Shown one piece after another: positions 38,164 to 46,581 of a stretch of DNA of 64,000 bases. The stretch is taken from positions 124,001-188,000 of the forward strand of contig JADCHX010000005.1 in NCBI GenBank assembly GCA_020248265.1. The letters run 5' to 3'. Numbering within the stretch: position 1 is the stretch's first letter; each line of letters opens with the position of its first letter. The stretch is from Rhodocyclaceae bacterium (GTDB lineage Bacteria; Pseudomonadota; Gammaproteobacteria; Burkholderiales; CAIKXV01). Position numbers and translations under genes: made by a program. The notes below the pieces were generated by a model. The model saw only the letters and a list, made by a program, of their open reading frames with translations. It ran no database searches and had not been told where the DNA came from.

Positions 38164-38565
38164 ATGCAGCGACTCACCCGCGGGCGGCTGCCCTTGCTGC
38201 TGGGCGCGAGCCTGTTCCTGCTGTCGGCGGGGCAGGCCCTCGCCCAGGCGGACGTCAAGCGCGGCGAGAAGCTGTTCGTCGAGTGCAGGTCCTGCCATGC
38301 GCTCGACGGCAGCGCCGATGCGAACAGCCTTGGACCCACGCTGGCCGGCATCATCGGCCGCCGGGCCGGTGCGATCGACGACTTCCGCTACTCGCCCGCG
38401 ATACGGCGCAGCAAGCTGTCATGGAACCGGCAGACGCTCGACGCCTTCATTGCCGATCCGCAGGCGGTCATCCCGGGCAACCGCATGCCGTACTCGGGCC
38501 TGACCGACGCGAAGGAACGCGCAGACCTCATCGCCTACCTGACCCAGGCCACTGCCACGAAATAG
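38164..38565 (+). CDS. Monohaem class I cytochrome c
   Basis: Predicted 133-residue periplasmic cytochrome. Signal peptide LLLGASLFLLSAGQALAQA, one haem site CRSCH, and the axial Met in PGNRMPYSGL. ATG 38164 is chosen for AGGAG at the right distance; an ATG at 38131 overlapping the previous stop (ATGA) would add 11 residues. It is most likely the electron acceptor of the GMC dehydrogenase. Classical gluconate dehydrogenases instead use a triheme cytochrome of more than 400 residues, so this complex uses a smaller carrier. Confidence 0.9.
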   Translation: MQRLTRGRLPLLLGASLFLLSAGQALAQADVKRGEKLFVECRSCHALDGSADANSLGPTLAGIIGRRAGAIDDFRYSPAIRRSKLSWNRQTLDAFIADPQAVIPGNRMPYSGLTDAKERADLIAYLTQATATK

Positions 38566-38589
38566 CGGCAGCGGCCGCAGCTTGCGGCT

Positions 38590-38727
38590 TCAGCGTGCCG
38601 GCGGATTGCCGCGCTTGGCCGCGGCACCTGCCGGGATCACCGCACCGGACGAGCCAGGCGGCAGCGCTTTCTTCGTCTGCTTGGGCTTCTTAACTTCCTT
38701 GTTGCTGCGCTGCTGACCTTTGGGCAT
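38590..38727 (-). CDS. Small basic protein (45 aa), conserved-looking, function unknown
   Basis: A short frame with a perfect AGGAGG ribosome site 6 bases before ATG 38727. The product begins MPKGQQRSNKEVKKPKQTKK and ends in an Ala/Gly/Pro tail (KRGNPPAR). Similar Lys-rich MPKGQQRSNKE proteins occur widely in Proteobacteria as hypothetical proteins, to my recollection. The basic, low-complexity nature suggests nucleic-acid or ribosome contact, which is inference. It lies between the cytochrome and UbiD-like genes, converging on the cytochrome gene. Confidence 0.65.
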   Translation of the reverse strand: MPKGQQRSNKEVKKPKQTKKALPPGSSGAVIPAGAAAKRGNPPAR

Positions 38728-38813
38728 CGAAGCCTCCTGATTGTGCTGGCTGCGAACGGGGCGGCCAGTGGCTCAGGATACGCGCAACGACCGTCCCCTG
38801 CGCTTGAACGGTT

Positions 38814-40424
38814 TCAGCGGCCGCTCGGCACCTTCGCGGCGAACACCGACCCGCGCACGCACATCCGCCCTTCCGGGTCCTGCCAGAGCTTCTCGTCGAC
38901 GTGGAGCTTGCCGAACGCCCGGGTGATCGATTGCAGCGGGTATCCGGGGAAAGCGTCGATCACCTCGGCGTAGTACAGCGGCTTCGGCCCGATCAGATCC
39001 AGGATGCGCGCGGCCAGTTCTTCCACCTCGCCCGCCCGGGGCTTGCGGTCGGCTGCCTTGACCGCCGATTCGTCGAGCTTGTAGCTACCGAGCTTCACCG
39101 TGTCCGAGTAGGCGTAGCGGATGCGCTCGTAGCGCTCGCGCGGGATGCCCTCCGGGATGGTCGCATCGATGCCGACCTTCGCGCCGGTGGGCACCACGCC
39201 GGCCGGCATCACCGGCAGGCTCGGATCGAGCGGCTTGGCGCGCGCGCCGGGGACGATGAACACGTCGCGATCGCCCTGCACCCGCGTCGCGATCGCCCAC
39301 TCGACGTCGAGCGGGTCGTACACGTCGATATCGTCGTCGACCACGACCGCATGCTTGATGTCACCGACCGACAGCACCGCCATCAGCGCATTCTTACCTT
39401 CACCGGCCTGCTTCCTGATCGACACGATCACATGCCAGGAGCCGTTGCCGCCCAGCGTGACGTTGATGTCCTTCACCTGGATGCCAGCCGCCTTCAGCGC
39501 ACCGCGCAACTGCGACCAGCGCGTCGGGATCATCAGCCATGCCACTTCCCAGGGCATGTGCAGGTTGTAGTAGATCGGATCTCTCCGGTGCGAGATCGCC
39601 TTCACCCGGACCAGCGGGTTCCAGTGCAGGCCGCCCATCAGCTGGGTGAATTCGCCGAAGCGGCCTTCCGGCCAGGTCCAGCCAGTCGGCAGGATCTCGG
39701 CCTCGAGCACCATCTCGGCGTCGGCCAGGTAGGGCACGTCGATGGTCTCGCACATCGACAGCCGGGTCGGCCCGCCGCGCAACCCGCCGGCGATGTCGAT
39801 CTCGTCGACGCCCATCGGCGCGCGGTAGCCCGCGGCCATGAACTCGAACGGATGCGTGCCGATCGAGATGGAGATCGGCAGCGGGCGCTTCTCGAGGAAG
39901 GCCTTGTGCGCGAGCGCGCGCAGGTTGTTCGGGGTGACGATGTCGATGCCGGTGAGGTTCTTCTCCTTCAGCAGGTAGCGGTAGATGCCGGCATTGAGCC
40001 CGCCCTGCCCGTCGCGCACGATGGTGATGCCACCAGTGATCATCGGGCCGCCGTCGAGCACCGAGGACATCGGGATCGGCAGGTCAAACAGGTCGACGTC
40101 GTCGCCGTAGCGCGTGACTTCGCGCGTGCTGCTCTGCTCCACATAGACCGGCGGGATCGGATCGGCGATGCCCTTGGTGAGCTTCTGTTCTATGTCGGCG
40201 TACTTCTCGACGCCCAGACCGATCGCCACCCGCTCGCTGGATCGGATCAGGCCGGACACCACCGGCATGTCGTAGCCGATCACGCGATGGAACGCGAGCG
40301 CCTTGTCGCTCTGGTCGACCAGCGTCGCGATGTGCCGGCTGTCGACCGGCTCGTGGATGTCGAGCAGCTGCCCGGCTGCACGCAGGCGGTCGAGGTAGTC
40401 GCGGAAGGTTTCTTTCTCATGCAT
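38814..40424 (-). CDS. UbiD-family (prFMN-dependent) decarboxylase
   Basis: Predicted 536-residue (de)carboxylase that uses prenylated FMN to act on unsaturated or aromatic acids. Landmarks: GGPMITGGITIVRD, AGIYRYLL, and the EGRFGEFTQL loop that carries the two glutamates equivalent to the catalytic Glu pair of UbiD/Fdc1. ATG 40424 has a GGAGGAG ribosome site. No UbiX flavin prenyltransferase is adjacent, so cofactor must come from elsewhere in the genome. It is divergent from a Bug-acyl-CoA ligase-VOC operon, which suggests aromatic or hydroxyaromatic acid metabolism rather than ubiquinone synthesis. Confidence 0.88.
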   Translation of the reverse strand: MHEKETFRDYLDRLRAAGQLLDIHEPVDSRHIATLVDQSDKALAFHRVIGYDMPVVSGLIRSSERVAIGLGVEKYADIEQKLTKGIADPIPPVYVEQSSTREVTRYGDDVDLFDLPIPMSSVLDGGPMITGGITIVRDGQGGLNAGIYRYLLKEKNLTGIDIVTPNNLRALAHKAFLEKRPLPISISIGTHPFEFMAAGYRAPMGVDEIDIAGGLRGGPTRLSMCETIDVPYLADAEMVLEAEILPTGWTWPEGRFGEFTQLMGGLHWNPLVRVKAISHRRDPIYYNLHMPWEVAWLMIPTRWSQLRGALKAAGIQVKDINVTLGGNGSWHVIVSIRKQAGEGKNALMAVLSVGDIKHAVVVDDDIDVYDPLDVEWAIATRVQGDRDVFIVPGARAKPLDPSLPVMPAGVVPTGAKVGIDATIPEGIPRERYERIRYAYSDTVKLGSYKLDESAVKAADRKPRAGEVEELAARILDLIGPKPLYYAEVIDAFPGYPLQSITRAFGKLHVDEKLWQDPEGRMCVRGSVFAAKVPSGR

Positions 40425-40466
40425 GGTCGGCTCCTCCGCCGGGGCGTGACAAATGGACGTGTCCGA

Positions 40467-40494
40467 AGTATAGAAGAGCGAGGCGCCATGGCAA
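40467..40494 (-). promoter_or_regulatory. sigma70-like promoter of the UbiD-family gene
   Basis: On the minus strand: TTGCCA (40494-40489), 16 bases, TATACT (40472-40467), about 43 bases before the ATG. Good match at both boxes. Confidence 0.5.
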
Positions 40495-40519
40495 GCCGAT
40501 TGCCCGCGGCCGCGAAATT

Positions 40520-41569
40520 GTGATCACACACGAGGTAGCTGCCTTGAACCTGCACACCCTCTCACTGTCGCCGATTGCCCGCCAGCGCGCGTGCCGCCGC
40601 CTGGCTGTCTCGGCCGTCATGTCGACGGCACTGGTGGCCGGCCTGCCGCAGGCGTGCGCTCAGGACTCCGCGTTTCCGCAGCGGGCCGTGCGCATGATCA
40701 TTCCGTTCGCCGCGGGCGGCGCGATCGACATCATGGCGCGCCCGATCGGCCGCCGGCTGCAGGAGTTCCTCGGCCATCCGGTGATCATCGACAACCGCGC
40801 CGGCGGCGGTGGCAGCCTCGCGGCGGAACTGGTCGCCCGTTCCGCGCCCGACGGCTACACGCTGCTGATGGGTTCGACCAGCCCGCTGGCGATCAACCCG
40901 GCCGCGCTGGCCAAGGTCGGCTACGACACGATGCGCGACTTCTCGCCGATCTCGCTGGTCGCCACACAGCCCCTGCTGATCGTCTCGCACCCCTCGCTGC
41001 CGGCGAAGAACATCAAGGACGTGATCGCGCTCGCCAGGCGCAACCCGGGCAAGCTTTCCTACGGCAGCGCGGGGCCGGGCACCTCGAATCACCTGACCGG
41101 CGCGCTGCTCGCGCATGCTGCCGGCATCGACCTGCTGCACGTGCCGTACAAGGGCGGCGGGCCGGCGCTCAATGCGCTGCTCGGCGGCGAGATCGAACTG
41201 CAGGTGAGCCAGCCCAACACCATGGTCGCGTTCGTCAAGAGCGGACGCGTGCGCGCGATCGCCACCACCGGCTCGAAGCGCTCGGCGATCTATCCGGACG
41301 TTGGCACCCTGGTCGAGGCCGGTTACAAGGAACTCGACATCACCGGCTGGTACTGCGTGGTCGGCCCCGCCAACATACCCAGGCCGACCGTGGACCGGCT
41401 CAACGCCGACCTGCGGCGCACGATGGCCGCCGCCGACGTGCGCAGCATACTGCTCGCCGAAGGCACCGATCCGGTCGCCAGCAGCCCGGAAGAGCTCGGT
41501 GCGCTGATGAAGCGCGAACTGGTGCGCTGGGCAGCGGCGGTGAAGCTCGCCGGCGTACGCCCCGAGTAG
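40520..41569 (+). CDS. Bug/TctC-family periplasmic substrate-binding protein 2
   Basis: Exported binding protein, 349 residues from GTG 40520 (TTG 40544 is an alternative with GAGG upstream). The signal peptide ends LPQACAQ. Landmarks: FPQRAVRMIIPFAAGGAIDIMARPI, IDNRAGGGGSLAAE, RSAPDGYTLLMGS, LLHVPYKGGGPAL. It is first in an operon with an acyl-CoA ligase 6 bases downstream and a VOC protein, and divergent from the UbiD-family gene, so its ligand may be the acid these enzymes use. Confidence 0.92.
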   Translation: MITHEVAALNLHTLSLSPIARQRACRRLAVSAVMSTALVAGLPQACAQDSAFPQRAVRMIIPFAAGGAIDIMARPIGRRLQEFLGHPVIIDNRAGGGGSLAAELVARSAPDGYTLLMGSTSPLAINPAALAKVGYDTMRDFSPISLVATQPLLIVSHPSLPAKNIKDVIALARRNPGKLSYGSAGPGTSNHLTGALLAHAAGIDLLHVPYKGGGPALNALLGGEIELQVSQPNTMVAFVKSGRVRAIATTGSKRSAIYPDVGTLVEAGYKELDITGWYCVVGPANIPRPTVDRLNADLRRTMAAADVRSILLAEGTDPVASSPEELGALMKRELVRWAAAVKLAGVRPE

Positions 41570-41575
41570 CCGGCC

Positions 41576-43105
41576 GTGATCAAGACCGACAACCTCGGTG
41601 CCCTGTACGACCCGGAACTGCACCAGCAGAGCGGCGGCGATACCGTCGCGCTGATCGACCTGCTCGATCGCGATGCGCCGCGCGAGTACTCGCACCGCCA
41701 GGTGGAGGATGCCGCGAATGCCTTTGCGCGCGGCCTGTTCGCCAGCGGGCTGGTGCGCGGCGATGCGGTGGCCATCCTTTCAACCAACCGCGCGGAGTAC
41801 CTGTTCGCTTTCCTCGGCATCGTACGGGCCGGCATGGTCGCGGTACCGGTCAGCCACAGGTTCCCGGCCTCGACCATCGATTTCATCCTCGGCGACTGTC
41901 AGGCGAAGCATGTGGTGTGCGACGAGCGGAGCCGATCGCTGCTGCCCGACAGCCTGCCAGTCACCGTCTTCGATGGCACCGGGCCTGACGGGTTCCCCGC
42001 GCGGCTCGACCCCGGGCCCTTCGAGCCGGCGCATCCGTCGCCTGAAGAAGTGGCGATGGTGCTCTACACCTCGGGCTCGACCGGGCGCCCGAAAGGGGTC
42101 CCGCTGACCCACGGCGGCCACCTGTGGGCCCTGCGCGCGCGCGCCCGGCGCGGCGCACCGTTCGCCGCCCAGCGACTGCTGGTCGCCGCGCCGCTCTATC
42201 ACATGAACGGGCTGTGCACGTCGCTCTTCACGATCGCCGTGGGCGCGAGCATGGTGCTGCTGCCCGAGTTCGATGCGCGCCTGTACCTGCAGGCCATCGA
42301 ACGCTACCGCTGCACCTGGCTCACCGGAGTGCCGCCGATGTTCGCGATGTGCCTGCAGCAGCGCGACCTGCTCGAGCAGGTCGACCGCTCGTCGGTGCAG
42401 ACGGTGCGCATGGGTTCGGCGCCGATCTCGCTCAAGCTTTGGGACGCGGTGAAGGCCACCTTCCCCGGCGCGCTCGTGATGAACTCCTACGGCACGACCG
42501 AGGCCGGCCCGGTGGTATGCGCCCCGCGTCCGGACCGCACGCTGCCGCCGCTGTCGATCGGCTGGCCGATGGAGGGCGTCGAGCTGCGCCTGGTCGATGC
42601 CGGCGGCCACGACGCGGACGAAGGCGTGCTGTGGCAGCGCACGCCGGCCAACATGCACGGCTACCTGAACCTGCCGGAGAAGACGCGCGAGGTGCTCACG
42701 CCCGAGGGCTGGTATGTATCGGGCGACGTGTTCCGGCGCGATGCGGACGGTGCGTACTTCTTCGTCGGCCGCACCGACGACATGTTCGTCTGCGGCGGCG
42801 AGAACATCTTCCCGGGCGAGGTCGAATCGCTCCTTGAGCGCCACCCCGGGGTCCAGCAGGCCTGCGTGGTACCAGTGCCCGACGAGATCAAGGGCGAGAA
42901 GCCGTTTGCATTCGTGGTGCGGGCGCCAGGCAGCATGCTCGACGAAGCCGAGGTCAAGCGGTTCGCACTGGAACACGCGCCCGCCTACCAGCATCCGCGG
43001 CGGGTCGACTTCCTCGATGCGATGCCGCTCGCCGGGCCGAACAAGGTCGACCGCAAGGCGCTCAAGGCACAGGCTGCGGCGATCGTGGCCGGCCAGCCTG
43101 CCTGA
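41576..43105 (+). CDS. AMP-dependent acyl/aryl-CoA ligase
   Basis: ANL-superfamily ligase of 509 residues that adenylates a carboxylic acid and transfers it to CoA. The P-loop AMP motif is LYTSGSTGRPKGVPLTHGG; MNSYGTTEAGPVV (A5) and VSGDVFRRDADGAYFFVGRTDD (A7/A8) are present, and the catalytic Lys is in GPNKVDRKALK. GTG 41576 is 6 bases after the Bug stop. The stop overlaps the next gene's ATG (TGATG). The substrate is not readable; an aromatic or medium-chain acid is plausible from context. Confidence 0.87.
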   Translation: MIKTDNLGALYDPELHQQSGGDTVALIDLLDRDAPREYSHRQVEDAANAFARGLFASGLVRGDAVAILSTNRAEYLFAFLGIVRAGMVAVPVSHRFPASTIDFILGDCQAKHVVCDERSRSLLPDSLPVTVFDGTGPDGFPARLDPGPFEPAHPSPEEVAMVLYTSGSTGRPKGVPLTHGGHLWALRARARRGAPFAAQRLLVAAPLYHMNGLCTSLFTIAVGASMVLLPEFDARLYLQAIERYRCTWLTGVPPMFAMCLQQRDLLEQVDRSSVQTVRMGSAPISLKLWDAVKATFPGALVMNSYGTTEAGPVVCAPRPDRTLPPLSIGWPMEGVELRLVDAGGHDADEGVLWQRTPANMHGYLNLPEKTREVLTPEGWYVSGDVFRRDADGAYFFVGRTDDMFVCGGENIFPGEVESLLERHPGVQQACVVPVPDEIKGEKPFAFVVRAPGSMLDEAEVKRFALEHAPAYQHPRRVDFLDAMPLAGPNKVDRKALKAQAAAIVAGQPA

Positions 43106-43953
43106 TGATGGCACTGCAGCCCGCCACCGCGCACGCGGCACCGGTCCTGGCGCTCGACCATCTCGGCTGCATCGCAGGGGACTTCGATGCAGCGGCGGCG
43201 GCCTGGGAACGGCTTGGATTCCGGCTCTGCCCGCGCAGCCCCCAGCGCGGCGCGGTGCCGGGGCACGAGGGCATGCATCCGTGGGCGACCTCGAACCGCT
43301 GCGCCCTGTTCCAGCGCGGCTACCTGGAGCTGATCGGCGTCACCTGCCCGGGCGCGTTCAACCCGTGGGCATCCTTCATGGAGCGCGGCCCCGGCCTGCA
43401 CATCCTCGCGCTGCGCTGCGATGGCGCCGACACGGCCTACGCGGCGCTCGCCGCGGACGCGGCCTTCCTGCAGCCCCCGGTGCAGCGCGAGCGCGAGGTC
43501 GATGTCGATGGCGCGATGCGCCTCATGCGCTTTCGCAATATCTTCAGCCGCGATGCCGACTGCCCGGAAGCGCGCTACATCATCATCGAGCACCAGACAC
43601 CCGGCTACCTCTGGCAGCCGCGCTACCTCGACCACGACAATGGCGCAGTCGCGCTGCTTTCGGCCACGTTCGTCGCCGACGATCCTCGGCCGATCGTCCG
43701 GCACCTGGACGCGCTCGGCAGGCCGGCAGGGGTGGAGGCGGTCGACACCACCACCTTCGCGTCGCGTCATGGCTGGCGGCCATCGAGGCTGCCCGGGCTC
43801 CACGCGCTGACCGTCGGCGTGCTCGACCTCGGCCGTGCACTGGCGCTGCTCGAGGCGCGTGGCGTGCCGTTCACCCGTGACGGTGCTCTGGCCTGGATCG
43901 ACCCCGCCCACGCGGGCGGTTTCTCGATGGGCCTGCGCGAGGTGCAGCCATGA
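43105..43953 (+). CDS. VOC superfamily protein (glyoxalase-like domain)
   Basis: Predicted 282-residue vicinal-oxygen-chelate fold protein. The N-terminal half, LDHLGCIAGDFDAAAAAWERLGF, matches the Glyoxalase_3 type. LHILALRCDGADTAYAAL and the second module (LHALTVGVLDLGRALALLEA) fit paired beta-alpha-beta-beta-beta units. It overlaps the ligase stop by one base and its own stop overlaps a truncated dehydrogenase start. Such proteins act as lyases, isomerases or dioxygenases; the reaction here is unknown. Confidence 0.7.
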   Translation: MMALQPATAHAAPVLALDHLGCIAGDFDAAAAAWERLGFRLCPRSPQRGAVPGHEGMHPWATSNRCALFQRGYLELIGVTCPGAFNPWASFMERGPGLHILALRCDGADTAYAALAADAAFLQPPVQREREVDVDGAMRLMRFRNIFSRDADCPEARYIIIEHQTPGYLWQPRYLDHDNGAVALLSATFVADDPRPIVRHLDALGRPAGVEAVDTTTFASRHGWRPSRLPGLHALTVGVLDLGRALALLEARGVPFTRDGALAWIDPAHAGGFSMGLREVQP

Positions 43954-44045
43954 AGGCGGCGGTCATCCGGCATCACGGTGCCGTCGTTGCCAGTACAGCG
44001 CCTGCGCGGCGTGCGCTCAGCGCGCCGCGCGCACGCCCGCAATGA
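43950..44045 (+). pseudogene. Remnant of an MDR-type (quinone oxidoreductase/alcohol dehydrogenase) gene start
   Basis: An ATGA overlap with the VOC gene opens a 31-codon frame starting MKAAVIRHHGAVV, the usual N-terminus of zinc-type or quinone-oxidoreductase MDR proteins. Similarity ends after about 15 codons, and the frame runs into the 3' end of the convergent hydrolase gene. It looks like the 5' stub of a fourth operon gene that was deleted by a rearrangement. Confidence 0.45.
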
Positions 44046-44589
44046 GTTCGTCTAGCCAGACCTGTCCCTGCGGCCAGTCGCCCAGCCCTGAATCGGCGTT
44101 GATGTGGCCCTTCGCTCCGATCACGCGATACGCGGCACCCCAGGCCTCGGCGAACGCCCTGGACCTGGGTTCGGCCACCATCGGATCGTTCGTGCTGGCG
44201 ACGACGATGGTCGGGAACGGCATCTTCATCAGCGGCATCGGCGAGAAGCCGATCGGGCCGGGCGGCCAGTCGGGGGAGTCGACGTCGCTGGGCGACACCA
44301 GCAATGCGGCTGCGACCGTGCCGATGTCGCCGGCCTGCACCCAGTTGGCCACCAGGCTGCAGGCGAGCGAATGCGCGACCAGCACGATCGGCGCGGGCGC
44401 GAGGGACGCCACCGTGCGTTGCAGCGAGGCCACCCAGTCTTCCCGACGCGGCGTGGTCCACTCCGACTGCTCGATGCGCACGCAGCCGGGACGCTGCCGC
44501 TGCCAGTGCGTCTGCCAGTGCGCGGGGCCGGAGTTGCCCCGGCCGGGCAGGATCAGGACGACTGGATCCAACGCACCGGCAGCGCTCAT
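44017..44589 (-). CDS. RBBP9/YdeN-type alpha/beta hydrolase
   Basis: Small serine hydrolase of 190 residues. VVLILPGRGNSGPAHWQTHW is the family opening; the nucleophile Ser is in LVAHSLACSL, the acid in ASTNDPMV and the His in GAKGHINADSGLG. ATG 44589 overlaps the deacetylase stop (ATGA), so the two are co-translated. Earlier in-frame codons belong to the deacetylase. Substrate unknown. Confidence 0.87.
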   Translation of the reverse strand: MSAAGALDPVVLILPGRGNSGPAHWQTHWQRQRPGCVRIEQSEWTTPRREDWVASLQRTVASLAPAPIVLVAHSLACSLVANWVQAGDIGTVAAALLVSPSDVDSPDWPPGPIGFSPMPLMKMPFPTIVVASTNDPMVAEPRSRAFAEAWGAAYRVIGAKGHINADSGLGDWPQGQVWLDELIAGVRAAR

Positions 44590-45440
44590 GCTTCGCCCGC
44601 GGCCACGCGTGCCCGGTACTCGGCCGCTGCCACGTCCATGCGCACGAACACCGCACCGCGCGCGAGCAGCGTGTCCACCAGCTTCTCGAGCATCAGGATG
44701 CGGTGGCCACGCCCGATGATGAACGGATGGCAGGTATAGGTAAGCACGCCCCAGTCGAGCTCGCGCTGCATGTAGTCGAAGTCGGCGATCCAGTTGCCGA
44801 GCACCTGGTCGGCGTTCATGTTGCCGGGCCGGATGGCGTTCGGGTAACGCATGAACTCGAAGTGCGGCGCATCGTCGGTGGACCAGCTGATCGGCATCTC
44901 GAGCAGGTTCGAAGGCTTGCCGAACACCGCCGGCTGCTCGAGCTCGATGATGTCGCCCTGGCGTGCGAAGTACGGCGTGTAGTCGTCGCCCATCATGCTG
45001 CTGTCGTAGGTGAAGCCGTGCTTGAGCATGAGCTCGATCGAATGCGGCGACAGATCCCACGAAGGCGAGCGGTATCCGGTCGGGCGCTCACCGCAGGTGC
45101 GTTCGATGGCGGCGATGCCCCGCACGAGCTCGTTCTCTTCTTCCTCGCGCGACAGCGTCGCGGGCGGCACATGCTTCCAGCCGTGGTGTCCGATCTCGTG
45201 GCCCGCGCGCGCCACCGAGGCCACTGCATCGGGGAAGGTCTCGGCGGTGTGCCCGGGCACGAACCAGGTGGTCGGCAGGCCACGCTGGCCGAGCATCTTC
45301 AGCAGCCGGGGCGCAGACACGCGCGGACCGAACTCGCCACGCGAGATGGCCGAGGGAGTGGGCGTACCACGCGCGATGAAACCCGAGATGGCATCGAAAT
45401 CGAAGGTCAGGCAGACCAGGTGGCGGCGGGCTTTTGACAT
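44586..45440 (-). CDS. Polysaccharide deacetylase-family protein (NodB/PuuE-like)
   Basis: Predicted 284-residue carbohydrate-esterase 4 fold protein. Metal and catalytic motifs: LTFDFDAIS (Asp pair), GHEIGHHGWKH (H-x3-H) and GYRSPSWDLS. There is no signal peptide with ATG 45440, so it is cytosolic, as in the PuuE/allantoinase-like branch that acts on small amides or N-formyl compounds rather than polysaccharides. An extension upstream (to 45533) lacks similarity. It forms a two-gene unit with the RBBP9-like hydrolase and is divergent from a Bug gene. Confidence 0.85.
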   Translation of the reverse strand: MSKARRHLVCLTFDFDAISGFIARGTPTPSAISRGEFGPRVSAPRLLKMLGQRGLPTTWFVPGHTAETFPDAVASVARAGHEIGHHGWKHVPPATLSREEEENELVRGIAAIERTCGERPTGYRSPSWDLSPHSIELMLKHGFTYDSSMMGDDYTPYFARQGDIIELEQPAVFGKPSNLLEMPISWSTDDAPHFEFMRYPNAIRPGNMNADQVLGNWIADFDYMQRELDWGVLTYTCHPFIIGRGHRILMLEKLVDTLLARGAVFVRMDVAAAEYRARVAAGEA

Positions 45441-45566
45441 GGGCGCGGTTGTTGCTCCAGACTGGTCCGTCGCCGGATGGCGACAGTCGACGAGACGCGA
45501 AATGCGTCGGCGCAGTGTATCAATTCGATCCATCGGCCATCATCAGGCCACGAAGGGGAGTACGAC

Positions 45567-46556
45567 ATGAACGCATCGAAGCTGTCGGCACTGATGGTGC
45601 TGGCGCTGGCGCTGCCGGGACCGATCGCGGTAGCGCAGGCGGCGGAGGCGCCGGGTCCGTACCCTTCACGGCCGATCCGCTACGTCGTACCGTTCGCGCC
45701 GGGCGGCCCGACCGACATCATGTCGCGTGCGATCGCCGAACGCCTGTCGGTCGCGCTCGGCACGCCTGTCGTGGTCGACAACCGGGCGGGGGCCGGCGGT
45801 GGCGTGGGTGCGGAGATCGTCGCGCGGTCCGCCCCCGACGGCTACACGCTGATGATCGGCCATGTCGGTACGCATGCGATCAACATCAGCCTGTATGCGA
45901 AGGTCAACTACGACCCGATCAAGGACTTCCAGCCGATCTCGATGATCGCGACGCTGCCATTCGTGCTGGTGGTGAACCCCGGCGTGCCAGCGAAGAACGT
46001 GAAGGACCTGATCGCGCTCGCCCGCGCGAAGCCGGGCGTACTCAACTTCGCTTCGGCTGGCAGCGGCGGCCCGACCCATCTGGCGGGTGAACTGTTCAAG
46101 AGCACGGCTGCGATCGACATCGTGCATATCCCCTACAAGGGCAATGCGGCGGCGCTGGGCGACCTGGTCGGCGGGCAGGTGCAGATGATGTTCTCGAACA
46201 TGCTGACCGCGATGCCGTTCGTGCGTGCAGGCAAGCTGCGCGCGATCGCCGTCTCGACGCTCAAGCGCTCGCCGCAGGCGCCTGAACTGCCGACGGTGTC
46301 CGAGGGCGGCGCGACCGGCTACGACGTTACGCCGTGGTATGGCGTGCTCGCCCCGTCCGGGCTGCCGAAGCCGCTGCTGTCGCGGCTGCATGGCGAGGTG
46401 TCGAAGATCGTCGACTCGCCCGAGATGCGGGAACGGTTCGTCACGCAGGGGGTCGACTTGGCGTCGAGCACGCCGGAGGCGTTCGCCGCGCTGATCCGCG
46501 CGGAGATCCCGCGCTGGCGCGAACTGGTGAAGCGGTCGGGGGCGCGGGCAGACTGA
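45567..46556 (+). CDS. Bug/TctC-family periplasmic substrate-binding protein 3
   Basis: 329 residues from ATG 45567, with AGGGGAG ribosome site. Signal peptide LMVLALALPGPIAVAQAAEA. Landmarks: YPSRPIRYVVPFAPGGPTDIMSRA, DNRAGAGGGVGAE, RSAPDGYTLMIG, VHIPYKGNAAALGDLVGG. A single-gene unit divergent from the deacetylase/hydrolase pair and convergent, 25 bases apart, with Bug 4. Its pairing with the deacetylase suggests an amide or N-acyl carboxylate ligand, which is a guess. Confidence 0.93.
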   Translation: MNASKLSALMVLALALPGPIAVAQAAEAPGPYPSRPIRYVVPFAPGGPTDIMSRAIAERLSVALGTPVVVDNRAGAGGGVGAEIVARSAPDGYTLMIGHVGTHAINISLYAKVNYDPIKDFQPISMIATLPFVLVVNPGVPAKNVKDLIALARAKPGVLNFASAGSGGPTHLAGELFKSTAAIDIVHIPYKGNAAALGDLVGGQVQMMFSNMLTAMPFVRAGKLRAIAVSTLKRSPQAPELPTVSEGGATGYDVTPWYGVLAPSGLPKPLLSRLHGEVSKIVDSPEMRERFVTQGVDLASSTPEAFAALIRAEIPRWRELVKRSGARAD

Positions 46557-46581
46557 GTTGGCCGGCGTACGCCTGCCCCGC

